In this document: positions 1 to 11,941 of the stretch, piece after piece | Layout: each line of letters starts with the position of its first letter | Numbering within the stretch: the first letter of the stretch is position 1 | NCBI GenBank assembly: GCA_036898135.1 | Contig: CM072517.1 | Location: 62,318,269-62,382,268, forward strand | DNA length: 64,000 nucleotides | Source of the DNA: Oncomelania hupensis | Lineage: Eukaryota > Mollusca > Gastropoda > Littorinimorpha > Pomatiopsidae | Reading direction: 5' to 3' | Position numbers and translations under genes: made by a program | Notes under the pieces: generated by a model | What the model saw: the letters and a program-made list of their open reading frames with translations, nothing else | Told to the model about the DNA's origin: nothing | Database searches by the model: none

Positions 1-1331
1 CAAAGTATGTGTGGTTATATAATTATGTGAATGCTAGCAGTCCCCTGTTTTATTCCAAATTTTGTGTAGGCCCAGCCGTCACTCGCTCACCGGAAACGTT
101 GTGTTTGGTTTCTGACTAGGTCATCTCATCCGGTTTACTTGTTCAAAGCGGCGCAGAATGCTATTGTAACTTCCCCAAAATGAACGATGTTAGTTTCTTC
201 AAAGGAATTTTTTTTTTAATAGAGAGAAAGTGTATAACTAGAGGATGTGTTCAATAATCATTAGCAGTATACTAAGAAACAGAAGCGAAAGACGAAACCT
301 CAATGAATAAATCGATGCAGGCTCGAGTTGGTAGCAGACGACGTATGATAGCGGAATAGACGTTTGCGCTCTACTGCGCATGTGCTACGGCGGCGTTCAG
401 TACGCGCTTACTTGAATTGGGCAGCGATCTCACAAAATGTTCGTGTGATGATGATGATGCAGATGATGATAATAATGATGTCCATTTATAACGCGCGTGT
501 CTCCTTCCATTGTCTAATGCTCAGTGCGCGATGAGGAGAAATATTTAATTTAAAAAAAAAGGCAGGAAAGATAAAGTCCGGTGTGAGGGAGAAGGGGGGG
601 GGGGATGGAAGTGGACAGCAGTAATGAGAGATGCTTGGTTTACTAAGTTACTATAATGTAAACAAGTGAGTCTTCAGACTTCACCTGAACCACTCGATAC
701 AATCTGTCCTTTTGAGTCTTAGGTGTGACTATGAAGTCAGTAAATAATACTTATTCGAATTACACGCAATTATACCCACCGTATTCAGGAACATGTTTGC
801 CTAGCATTGTTATAAATAATAATAATCATAATCATAATACAACAAAACGAAATAATGTTGTAACTGCAAACGTAGTTTTTGAATATTTCCAGATGATACG
901 TGGCAGTACTTTTATCACAACAATATGATAAGCTTCATATTTCTTTGTTAAAATCTTGAGGCGGTAAAAAGGTCAAATGGAGTTTAAAAGAAAAAAAAAA
1001 GCAAGCTGCAGAAGTCCAACTGATAGATTCCGAAGAAGTGTGTGGACTATGTAGATGTTAAAACGTTTAACAGTGTTCAATGTATTGCAGAGATTGTGAC
1101 TATAGTCATGAGAATGTTCACCAAGTAAATAAGATTTGTAAATTTTGATAACAGTAAATGGATGGATGTAGGTTAGGGTGATGATGGTGGATGCTGAAGC
1201 TGAAGGGTGGAGAAGGAGAGTGTCCAAAAAGGGGGTAAAATAGAAAGGATTGGGGAGTGGGGAAAGAGTAAGATGACCAACAAGGAGGCTGATTGGTCGA
1301 TGATGGGCCGGTTGGGGAGGTGACTACCTTT
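1..1331. other. 5' flank with no recognisable gene
   Basis: I see no credible coding region here. The stretch holds a short GATGAT run near 445-475, a G run near 594-603 and AT-rich filler. The short open frames at 725-928 and 973-1227 have low-complexity or unremarkable translations without domain character. It may contain the distal promoter of the gene starting at 2302, but no core promoter can be singled out. Confidence 0.5.
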
Positions 1332-1513
1332 TGATATTAATTCCCCTGTGATAAAGACATCCCAGGCGACTACTGGTCACATTATTCAGGCACCAGCGAA
1401 CCAGTTGATAATAAGGGGAAAATAATATGGCCACACGTTGGCCAATCCGGGATTCGAACTAGGTACCTTTTGGTTACTAGTAAGACACTCTACCAACTGC
1501 GCTACCCGGCCCC
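1332..1513 (-). mobile_element. tRNA-derived SINE, copy 1
   Basis: Read on the minus strand, the element begins GGGGCCGGGTAGC, a tRNA-like 5' head. It contains a box-B-like GGTTCGAATCCCGG segment, degraded here to AGTTCGAATCCCGG. It continues into a shared body with GGCCAACGTGTGGCCATATTATTTTCCCC. The same head, body and tail order occurs at 28873-29066 and 47987-48163, so this is an interspersed family rather than a working tRNA gene. The anticodon region is not intact. The left limit is approximate. Confidence 0.8.
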
Positions 1514-1527
1514 ACTAAATTGCCATT

Positions 1528-1573
1528 GCCTATAGTATACGCTTCGGTGTCGTGTGACTATAATCTACAGTTA
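1528..1573 (+). mobile_element. 3' tail fragment of the same SINE family
   Basis: The segment with ATACGCTTCGGTGTCGTGTG and ending TATAATCTACAG matches the tail of the SINE copy at 47987-48163 and, inverted, the tail of the copy at 28873-29066. It lies in the opposite orientation to the neighbouring copy at 1332-1513, so two SINE insertions or an inverted partial copy abut here. Confidence 0.6.
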
Positions 1574-2301
1574 CGTTTGCATTTTACATCCCAGACGGAC
1601 TACTTCTTGATAATAATTCCCCTCAGACGAAGAAATCTCAGGTGGGTGATGATTTGAGACTCCATTGTACCTTGTGCAGTCATATTTCTAATTTGGCCAG
1701 AATTGTTACAGACAGCTTGCTCCACACTATCCAAGACAAATCTCGTTTAAAATTGGAGTTGTTCCGAAATTACTGTATATATTTAACCCCCCCCCCCCCC
1801 CCCCACCTTCCCTACGTGCTAATCGTTTTACTTCATTCCGCAGCAGACTCTGTTGTGGTTGATAACCTCCTGTACAAACTGTGGTACGTCAATCCGTGTG
1901 AATTTGTGCAGTGGTGTGGAATGGCACAATGGATAGTTATGTCGTCGTGACAGTGTTTATCTTGAATGAACGTTGAAGTTTGACGCACGCATACACCCAC
2001 CAAAAGGTTTAACATTTACCCTGACCTAATCGGAACGCTGAAACCAGATGTTATGATTTTGTGTATGCCTGGACAATAACTGAGACCAGTAACTCAGTCT
2101 AAGGTGTACGCAACTCTTTCAGAAAATCTTTTGAGTGTTATGAAAACGCTTTGCACCCTTTGTAACAATGGGGAGATGACATTTATACTGAGTCATTCCA
2201 CTTCAGGACACTCTGTTCGCTTCGTCTATCACGATTAAACACAAAAAAAGGATAAAGAACAAGAAAAACAGCCTTAATTAATTTGACCAGTGACAAATTC
2301 C
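1574..2301 (+). other. upstream region and probable 5' UTR splice acceptor
   Basis: This stretch precedes the SANT-domain gene. It contains a C16 run near 1789-1804. It ends in a pyrimidine-poor but plausible acceptor, TTTGACCAG, at 2282-2290, just 11 bp before the first in-frame ATG at 2302. A non-coding first exon further upstream is therefore likely, but I cannot locate it. Confidence 0.4.
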
Positions 2302-5300
2302 ATGGCTTCCCCAACGAACCAGAGTGATCCGAACGCCGCACCGCCTTCAACGAATGTTAACAGTAATGCAAAGACCACGATTTGGACTGGGGCACAGCGA
2401 TGGACCAAGCGGGAGACGGAGGCGTTGGTCAAAGTGTGGGCCACTTCCCAACTGGACGGAGCAGCGTCATCCTCTAAAGTCCGCAGTTACAGCCAGATGG
2501 TGGCAGAGGTGAGGAAACAGTGGCCATCGTTCTCCCGCACGGACAAACAATGCCGTGACCGGATCAGACGACTGAAACAAAAGTACTTGAAGCACCTCGG
2601 ACAGGCCACAACCTCACTCCCAGCAACCTGGCCTTACTATCCACTGATGCAAGCAACCTTGGGTGAAGGCCATTTGGTCCGTCCTAGGGGACACGAAGGG
2701 GAGAAGAGGGTTGGAGAATTGGACAGCGAAGAAGGCTCGTCGTCCACCGTTTTTCCTTCCTTCGGCGGGTCTCTCCAAAATATCAAAATAGAAATTGACA
2801 ACCCTGAAGAATATGGCGAGACCAGCTTATATGCCAACATCCCACTGGTTTCCTCACAACCCACGGCCAATATCAGTGCCGCTTCTGACGACGATATTGA
2901 CAATGAATCTTCGTCTGAGGGAAGAGGAAGGAACGTTTCAGGTCAGGGCGTACCACATGTTAGTGAAAGTGACAGTGACGACACCATACCTTTAGAGTCA
3001 GACAATATATCCTTGAGAGAATTGGGACAGGCTGAGCAGTCATCAGTGAACGAGTCTTTATTCACTGCCGCCGGAGACGATCACGGTGATCATCCAGCCA
3101 GTCCATCTCCACCATTATGCAGAATCGAATCCGTCTACCAGATGACGTGCTCTGGCGATGGAAAGGAGGAATGTGTAAATAAAGACACTACTGCCGGACA
3201 TCAAGAATTGACCGGTGCAGGGGTGGGAGAGTCCGAATCACACAGAAGGCTTTGTGGTCAAGATTCAGTTCAAAATAAAGAAGATGGTTACCGTGTAGAC
3301 CGTGTTCAGTCCGACACAAGTTCAACTTCTGCGACAGAGGGGCTGGACACACTGGAGGGATCCAGAGATGACAACTGTAACCCCAGTCAGCCAGCGGGCT
3401 ACTTTGATGTGGTTAGGAGCTCAGTGCCCCACGATAATGACACGTTGGTGGGTCCAGGGCTGCAGATTATCGCTGAGTGGAAAGTAGACTCCACAACCTC
3501 GGCCTGCCACTCTGATTCGGATTCAGAACCAGAGGGAGCGAAAAACAGTGTAGGCCTACAACTAGATAGTGACAGTGTGTTAAGAAGCGAGGAAATTGAA
3601 CCCACCTCGCACACAGTTCAGTCTACGACCTCGGTGACTAGTACGGTTATTTCCACTTTCGCATCTTCTACCTTAGCGCCTATCACGTGCCCGTCTCCGT
3701 CCGCCTACAATGTGACCAACGGCCTGAAGCGGAAGCACGAGGCCGAGCGGTCTGTGACAGACCAGCGTGCAGAAGGAATGGGAAAACCTGTCCCAAAGGT
3801 CCTCCCCATGAGTGTAACCACAGTGTGCAATGAAGCCACAGCAGCAGTGTCCTTGCTCCAAAAGCCCGCTGTGTCCCTCCTCACGAACAGGCCAGTGATC
3901 ATCACACGAGAACCAAGGGCTGGAGTGTGGGTGAATTCTACAGTCAATACCGATGCCAGGTCGTTGCTGCCTCCAAAGCCTACCACCTCAAGAGAGATAA
4001 AAATAATAAAGTTGAGTGACGTGACAAGGTCGTCTCCTTCTACGTTGTCCTCAGTTTCTGTGGGTATTGGAGGCCCCGTCATTCAGGTCAAGCAGCCTGT
4101 GTCCAGCACAAAAATCCATTCCACCACGCCCCCTGACACGAAACGAACCGTCACCTCACCTCCCACCGCAAATTGCAAGTGGAAACCTGCGACTGTAACC
4201 TTCACCACCTTGTCTTCATTGAACCCTGTTCCCAAAAAGATTATCCTCCCTGTTGACTCCCTGCGTGATAAGTCTTCCCCTTCCTTAACCACACCAGCGT
4301 CTTCTTTGTCTGCTATCAAAGCCATCACATTATCACCTGTCGCAACCTCGTCTCAGCCAGGTGTGGAGGAAGATGCTCAAAACGTTGCAATGCAGAAAAA
4401 ATACAAGGCTCCAAGAATCTTGGGTAAACGGAAGCAGTCATCAGAGCCGATAAAAATGCAAGAACTGGTACCCTTGCCAGGTACTCCTCAAGACAGTGGA
4501 GGTGAGCGTTCGACAGAAAGCAGACAAGACTATCTTCTCGTCAGAAACCGCCCTCGGTCAATAAAGTCCCAAGCAGAGCGTATTCCAACCAATGTTATCT
4601 TGGACGTCAAAGAAAAAGGGAAGTCTGGATCGGGGAAATTTCCCCTTCCCAGTGTCAGTGGCGGCAAAGGTCAGAACACAGTGATTTTAGTGAAACCAGG
4701 TCTTAACAATGACAAAAAGGAGCGAGATGCGCCTGGTGCTCACAGTGTCCCGCGAATAATCAAGCTGCCGTCCTCGTCAGTTGTTCAACAGCCGCATAGC
4801 CTGCCAAGTCTTGCCTCTAGCCAGCCATCAGCTGCCAAAAAGGCCAAGTGGGTCAGTGGTCCTGGAGGATCATTAGCAACAACCGTGACCACTGCTGGCA
4901 GCCTTAAACCAGGCAGCGTTCAAATGCCGCACCAACCTGCAGGGCCAGCACGCAACAAAACGATTATCATCCCACAGGTTCGAATGCCGACTCCATTGCC
5001 TCGTGTTATCATTAGGACCCGACAAGAGCCATCACCATCTATCAGCATTCTGTCTCCGTCGTCATCATCCTTGCTTGGGACTTCAGCATCGACATCCTCC
5101 TCCTCAACATTGCTGTCTTCATTGCCAACATCATTATCATCATCATCATCACCTACAAAGTCAGCATTTACTGAGAGAACGTTACCATTGTTAACTTATT
5201 CAACGCAAAGAGATCAAGATTCACTACGACAACTGTCGACAGTTTCTGATGTTGCTGTCACCCACAAATTGGCCCCGAAGACGCAGGACAGTATAGACCT

Positions 5301-5756
5301 TCATGATGGCGACAACACCGGGACTCGGAACCATTCGGACCTGTCTCAAAACCCAACAACAGCGACGTCATCACCTGTGTCTCTGTCGTCAGCCAGACAG
5401 GAGAGAGTTTCCTTTAGCTGGGATGACGTTGATCGAGTTCGTTTGTCTTTATCATCGCCGTCATCATCCACTGCTGTGAGTGAAGGGAGACCCTCGCCGT
5501 CTGCCACAGAAAGTTTTGTGAAAGAGGAAGGGAATAGCGGTGTGGTAGAGGTGAGGTTTACGGACCTCAGTCCTACAGTTCGAACTTTGATGATCCAGAC
5601 ATTAAAGAATCTGGTAAGCGAAGACAAAGCTGTGGAACATTCCGTGAGGTCGCATCATGCTAAGGTGGACAGCTGTGGCGCTCTTGCTGCAGGTGAGAGT
5701 TACCAATGTAATGGATACTTAGAATTAGTGCGTGTGTGTGTGTGTGGGTGTGTGGA

Positions 5757-5790
<34 letters not shown>

Positions 5791-5868
5791 CGTGTGTCTT
5801 TTATTGAAAACTTTTTACATCGCAGTGATTTTAGCGGGTGTGGATATGGGGTTGGAGGTGGGGGGTAG
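2302..5868 (+). CDS. Myb/SANT-like (trihelix-type) DNA-binding protein with long disordered tail
   Basis: One open frame of 1,188 codons from ATG 2302 to the stop ending at 5868. The open frame extends slightly upstream, but the first in-frame ATG is at 2302 and it lies just after a possible acceptor. Residues about 28-108 look like a Myb/SANT-like DNA-binding domain: spaced tryptophans at W28, W34 and W46, then QWPSFSRTDKQCRDRIRRLK, a basic third-helix pattern. The family binds DNA as a transcriptional regulator in the nucleus. Residues about 110-1090 are Ser/Thr/Pro-rich with acidic patches and poly-Ser runs and look disordered. A short ordered segment, VEVRFTDLSPTVRTLMIQTL, lies near the end. 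The last 58 residues translate a GT microsatellite and look unnatural. A strong donor CAG|GTGAGA at 5693 suggests that some or all transcripts splice out before this tail. An AATAAA lies near 6029. The specific target is unknown. Confidence 0.75.
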
Positions 5869-6000
5869 GGGAACGTCAGTTATGCAAGACTTGAGCATTT
5901 GACTGTTACGCTAAGGCATAGCACTAATAATTGCTAAGAAAAGATATTTCTCATATACGTTTATATTAAATAATTATTATATCACGCGAATAACTGGAGC

Positions 6001-6267
6001 ATGGTTGACATTGGTGAGTCAGTCTTTGAATAAATGCATGAAAACGGATTTTCCTTATTAAAAGTGAAGGTTAATTAAATATTGGTCTGAAAATATGTCT
6101 AAGGGACGTTATTCAGCACCCTCTCTTGCACTCCTTGTATTATGCCCTACTCATCAGCATTGTCATCATCATCGTCATCATCATCATCATTGTCATCATC
6201 TTCATCGTAATCACGATTGTCATCCTCATCATCATCATAGTCATTATCATCGTCGTCGTCATCGTCG

Positions 6268-6330
<63 letters not shown>

Positions 6331-9300
6331 ATGTCGTCATCACCATCATCTAAAGTGTTATTATCCTCAGGACTGTTCATTTTCTCCATGTTTTCATTAT
6401 ACTATTACTAGTGATTATCATACTCGCTGATGTCATTATCACAGTATCACTGTCGATTATTAGTATTACTATTTTATGATTATTTTTAGTAGTTTACCAT
6501 TGGCTCTTTACAGTTCATATCATATTTTTAAGGTCTCTTTGTGTGTGTGCGTTGACAAAATTGTGTGTGTGTTTGTGTGTGTGTGTGCGTGCGTGTGTGT
6601 GTGTCTGTCTGTCTGAATATGAGCAGGCTATAAGAAAGCGGCTCATGAAAATGTGACTGAAGTATCTTTTACCCATTTTTAATCTCCTTTTTCTTACAAA
6701 GTTACGTTATAAACTATGACAACTGTTCCCAATGTGTTGCAGGCTCAGCAGTGGAAGTGACCAACTTGGTAGTCAGTGATGGAACGAACAGAACAGACAA
6801 GCAGACAGGTGAGTTAGCACGCATGAATACACACCTGTAATTATGAAAGGCGTTGTGAAAGTCAAACCTCAAAAGATTGCTGCCACATCTTTGGCAAGAA
6901 TGTTTCCCCTTCTTAGATTTGTTTCAAATATTCCCAGTCTGAATTTTTTTTTTTTAATTTTAAAAAGTTGTATGATTATATTATTTTTCACTGTCTGTGT
7001 CAGTGCATGTGCATATGTCCCTATTACCGTTATAATAATTTGCAGGTACATTCAAGGTGAAGGCTGGATTGGCGCAAATGGCTAAAGGAGGCATCATCAT
7101 GGACGTCACTACAGCTGAGGAGGCCAGAGTAGCTGAGGAAGCTGGGGTGAGTTTTTACTGTGTCACCCAGAGGTGTGTTTCTGTTTTGCTGTAGTATATT
7201 TTGCAATGAATGGGGTCAGTTTTAATTAGTCATAGCATGCTCTACACGTACACTTCAGTGGAACTTTTTTTTTAGATTATGGTTGGCACTGCCGCGTGTG
7301 TGTGTGTGTGTGTGTGTTTGTGTGTGCGTATGTTTAGGGTGAAATGCACTATCTGTTCATTTCATTTTTTCCAATGTCGGTGCAAGGTTTTGACTTTGAT
7401 ACAGTTTGTTCTGCTCCTTGCGGTTGCTTTTGTTTTTTGCTATACTGTATTTTGCGTGTTCTTTGGTGAAGGTTTACATAATGGGCTCTGTGCACAAGTC
7501 GGCGCGCGAAAGCGGCATGGTCACGTGGCGCGGGAATAACAAAGCGGTCATGGCTTCTTTTAGCTCGCTCGCGTGTACTCCAATGCTGCTGAAAAATTTT
7601 AACTTTACCGACATTTTGGGATATTGTGATGTTTTGAACATAGCACATTCGTGCAATAATGATTCAGACAAATTATTATCAGGGGACAGGCTTTTTTTAA
7701 AGAGCGATTTGTCACTGACATTCAGTTTAGAGTTGACGACATGCAGTGCTTCATCATTTGCGCTCGAAGTGGAAGTCGATGAAAGGAAATGTTCTTTTCT
7801 TTGCATAAAGGTTTCACGTCGGAGTTAGAGCATCCAAACGCAGCACAGAGGCCTACTTCACCATTTTCAAACTTGAGCACGCTGTGTTATTCCCGGAGCA
7901 AGTGACCGCCACGCCTTTGTGCATAGAGCCCATTGTCGCAGCGTACACTCAGATCAGACGGTTATACTTTTTCGGAGATTTCATAATTATATTTAACCTC
8001 GGCTAGGTGAGATTTCACGTTATAATAGTGCCTGTACCCTTTTTGATTATTCATTAGCAGCAGGTGATACTGATAGCATTTCAGGATTGTACTAAAAAGA
8101 TTGCTATTTAAAAAGATTTATCAGTACAACTTATGTTAATCTGATGAATAAATTTGATACAACAACTTTAGTAGTAGTAGTAGTTGTAGTAGTAGTAGTA
8201 AAACTGAACGAAGTAGTAGTAGTAGCAGTAGCAGTAGTAGCAGCAGCAGCAGCAGTAGCAGTAGCAGTAGCAGTAGCAGTAGTAGTAGTGTGAGGATAAA
8301 ATAGACCGCGCAGCCTTTGCAAATGTCCTTTTTTGACCTGTTTACTGACTTAATGGGTCTGTTAAGCATGTAAATGTTCCTACAAATCATTAATCATAGC
8401 AATAGAAAAATCCCTTTAAATATTGGTAATGCAATCAACTTCGTTTTTCTTATTTTTGTAAACGTTCATTTAACGTCTATTTACCCAAAAGTGATTTTAG
8501 ACTAGAGAATAAAAGGGAAGAAAGTTAAACGTTAAATTAAATAAAAAGAAAAAAAAGAGGGGAGGAATGGAGAAAGAAAAAAGATGGATTAGACTTAATA
8601 CATTGCTAGTGGGAGAGGATAAAACAAATTAACATATTAACAAAATTTGGTTTGGGTTAAGAAAAGTAATTTGTAAATTAAATAAATAAATAAATAAATT
8701 AATTAATTAATTATTCATTAATTACGTAATTAATTAATTCATTAATTAAGAATCAAAATAATAATTACTACTAATAATAAACAAATTAAGTAATTAATTG
8801 AAAAATAATAATAAAAGAAAATAAATAACAGAATAATAATTATTTTAAAAAAAGAATAACAGAGAATTCAAGTTTTCTGTTACTGTCCACCATCGGGTTT
8901 GTGATTTTTTTCCCTCAATTTTTCAAATGTATGTATCACTTTTTAATCTTACTTCATACAGGAAACAAAACAAAATTAACCAAAAGGGGTCATTTGAAAC
9001 AGTCATTACGCAGAGCTTGTTACCACAGGCACACAATACTCCCACTTGGTTTAATTCGCCACAATACCTTGGACCGACGAGTTAGTCTGCTTAGCGCCTT
9101 TGTCTTCTATTCTAAGGGAGATAAACCATTTACTGCTATAGCAGACGACCTTTGGAACGGACACGAAGTTTGGGTTAAATGTTCGAAAATATTTGACACA
9201 TACACACACAAATTTACAAATAGATATATATAAGCCAGTAATAATCTACCCCTTGGGGTCATGAGCAATCTTGCCACTGTAGATTGTTCTAACCTATAAA

Positions 9301-10826
9301 GGGAAAAGTGAAAGCCCCAGTTGAAAACCTGTCTTTCCTTTATAGGCATGACAGATTCACTGCGGCAACAGTACCCCCGTTGGAGTGCCGGGGGTTTCAG
9401 TATAAAGAGTATCCCCACTTTCTGGAAATTTAGTGCTTTAAATTCCCACTGTCGCTGTCTTCCTCATTTGCTCTTTCCCATTCCTGCACTGTCCTATCAC
9501 TCTGCTATACTATCTTCTTCTTCGCTAGATCAATGACCTACCTTTTTTCTTGAAAACTCTTCCTGGACAAGACTCCTTGTTTGTGTATGAGGTCTGTTGG
9601 ATCAGCTTGGGAGTGTTGGACGCTTTCTGCCGGTTGGTCACTAGGGCTTCCTATGATGTATTATTTAGCACTATAGGCATTTTATATGTATGTGTTTTGT
9701 TGATAATTTATAATGTTTGTATTCTATTTTGTTTTTGTAACCGGGGGTTTGAATAGTTGGGGTAAAGCCTCAGCCGTCCCCTGCGTGGGATGTCTTTATT
9801 GTATAGTGACTGGCCGGTGGAGGGCATTCAATTTTCCCACTAGGGTTGTTTCAGCAGATCTTTTATGCGGATCGGGGGTTGTCCGGTCCTGATTTGGCTC
9901 GGAAGAGTCCGCTGGACCTAAAGCAACAATCAATCAATCAATCAATAAACAATAATCTCTTCGCGTTAATTAGACATGTAATACGATTTTGATTTTGACT
10001 TTAGGCGCACTTTAAGTTGTCATTTGATGCAACTGTAGTCCAGGTACACAGAAGCACACAAGCCGGGCGGGATTTTTTAAATATAAATTATTACCCCACT
10101 TTCTTTCCGGAAATTTCCTCTTTTCTATTATTTTTTTATTTTTGCCTTAGCTTTTCTTTTCTGTTGTCTACAGTATGCACTCTTTCAATATGTCAGTCAC
10201 CTACATTTTTTATTGAAAAGTCTTGAAAAATTTCCCCGCTTATGTAGCTATGGGGTCTGTTGGGTCAGCTTGGGGATATTGTGCGCTTTCTGCCAAATGG
10301 TCAGTAGGGCTTTCTATGGTATTATTATTTAGCAGTGTAGGCATTTTACTTGTATGTGTTTTGTTAATATTTTATACTTATGTTTATATTCTGTTTTGTT
10401 TTTAAAAACGGGGGTTCGAAAAATTTGAGTAAAGCCTCAGCGTGTCCCCTGCATGGGAAGCCTTTATTGTAAAGTGACTGGCTGGTGAAGTGCCTTTAAG
10501 GTTACCAATAGGGTTGTTTCAGCAGATCCTTTATACGAATCAAGGGTGAGTCCTCTTTGAACCAAGTTGTGGTCCTGATTCGGCACTTTGCAGTCCGCTG
10601 GGCCCTTTAAACAATGACTAACTAACTAACTAATAAACGTCAGTACTGTTTGGTCCACCGACAGAATTGTACACCTGAAAAAAAAGAAAAAAAAAGGTAG
10701 CTTATATTATACTTACAGTATTAACTTTGCTTGCTTGAGGCAAAAGAACAGATTCGGTCTTGGAAACGATAAAACTCCCCACGTTTGGTCGTGAAGAAAG
10801 ACCGATATTTACATTTTAAAAAACAA

Positions 10827-10879
<53 letters not shown>

Positions 10880-11872
10880 ACAACAACGACGATAATTGTA
10901 TTGTTTTAAAAATTGCGGCTTTAATTTTTTTTTTTTTTAAAAATTAAAATAGATGTCAAGCTCCCAGTGATGATCGAAGTCACGACACCTAGGTTACAAG
11001 ACTTAGTGCTCGAACACACTGATCGCTCGAACACACTGATCTATGGAGGAATTTGGACATCGAAGTGTACACTCGCAATAATGTTAAAACAATAAGTTAT
11101 TGTTAAAGTTGTGTTCTTAACAACTTTTTTTGGTGAAAATGTTTTTATTTAAAAAAATTTATTTAGCCCCCAGTGAGGATCGAACTCACGACCCCTAGTT
11201 TACAAGACTAGTGCTCTAACCACTGAGCTATGGAGGCTTCTACTATGATCCGTCCAATCTTAAACTTTAAAGTTTGGGATCGACCGACGGCTTTAATACA
11301 AGTTGTAAGCGTGGGGTACTGCTGACGTCTTATCTGATAGGACTGTCGCCAACCCACGCGTCGCTTAACCGTTAACTGTTGTATGCACAGGCGCTTGTAT
11401 CAGGACACGCGATAGATAACCAAAGGGAGACGCGTCACAGGCATAGGCGCTCGCGTGTCCTGATACAAGCGCCTGTGGTTGTATGCTAATAAGAAAGCTA
11501 CCTACCTCGTAGGCCTACAGACTGACAGCGTGTCTGAGCCTGCTAAGACATGCACACTACTCAATGTGTCGTGTTAACCATCTGCAGGCACATATATCCT
11601 GTATGAATGAGTGAACGGTGCAAGCAGCTTGTAGTGGCCAACTTTCAAAAAACGTTGATTGCGTTGTATGGACAGACTTTGTTTTTATATGGAGAAAGTA
11701 ATCTAAACGCCAAATACTCTAACAAGAGTTAAGTTCGTCCGACTGCTATGAATAATGCATTATTATTATTACTTTTAGATGTGTAGATTTTGACTGGTTG
11801 GTTTGATCTATCGACTCATTCATTGATTGAAATGATTTATGCATACCTGTGAGTAGGCCAATTGTGAATTGT

Positions 11873-11941
<69 letters not shown>

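Noticed and set aside
1332..1513. Functional tRNA gene (also at 28873 and 47987)
   Set aside because: The anticodon arms do not fold, and all three continue into the same non-tRNA body and tail, as expected of a SINE.
6095..6430. Poly-His, poly-Asp, poly-Ile and poly-Met open frames
   Set aside because: They translate an ATC microsatellite on both strands and lack any non-repeat domain.
7474..7828. Overlapping 110- and 140-codon frames in PDX1 intron 3
   Set aside because: They lie on opposite strands with no domain motifs. Weak inverted similarity (GCGGGAATAACA near 7530 and TGTTATTCCCGG near 7885) hints at a decayed transposon but is too short to call.
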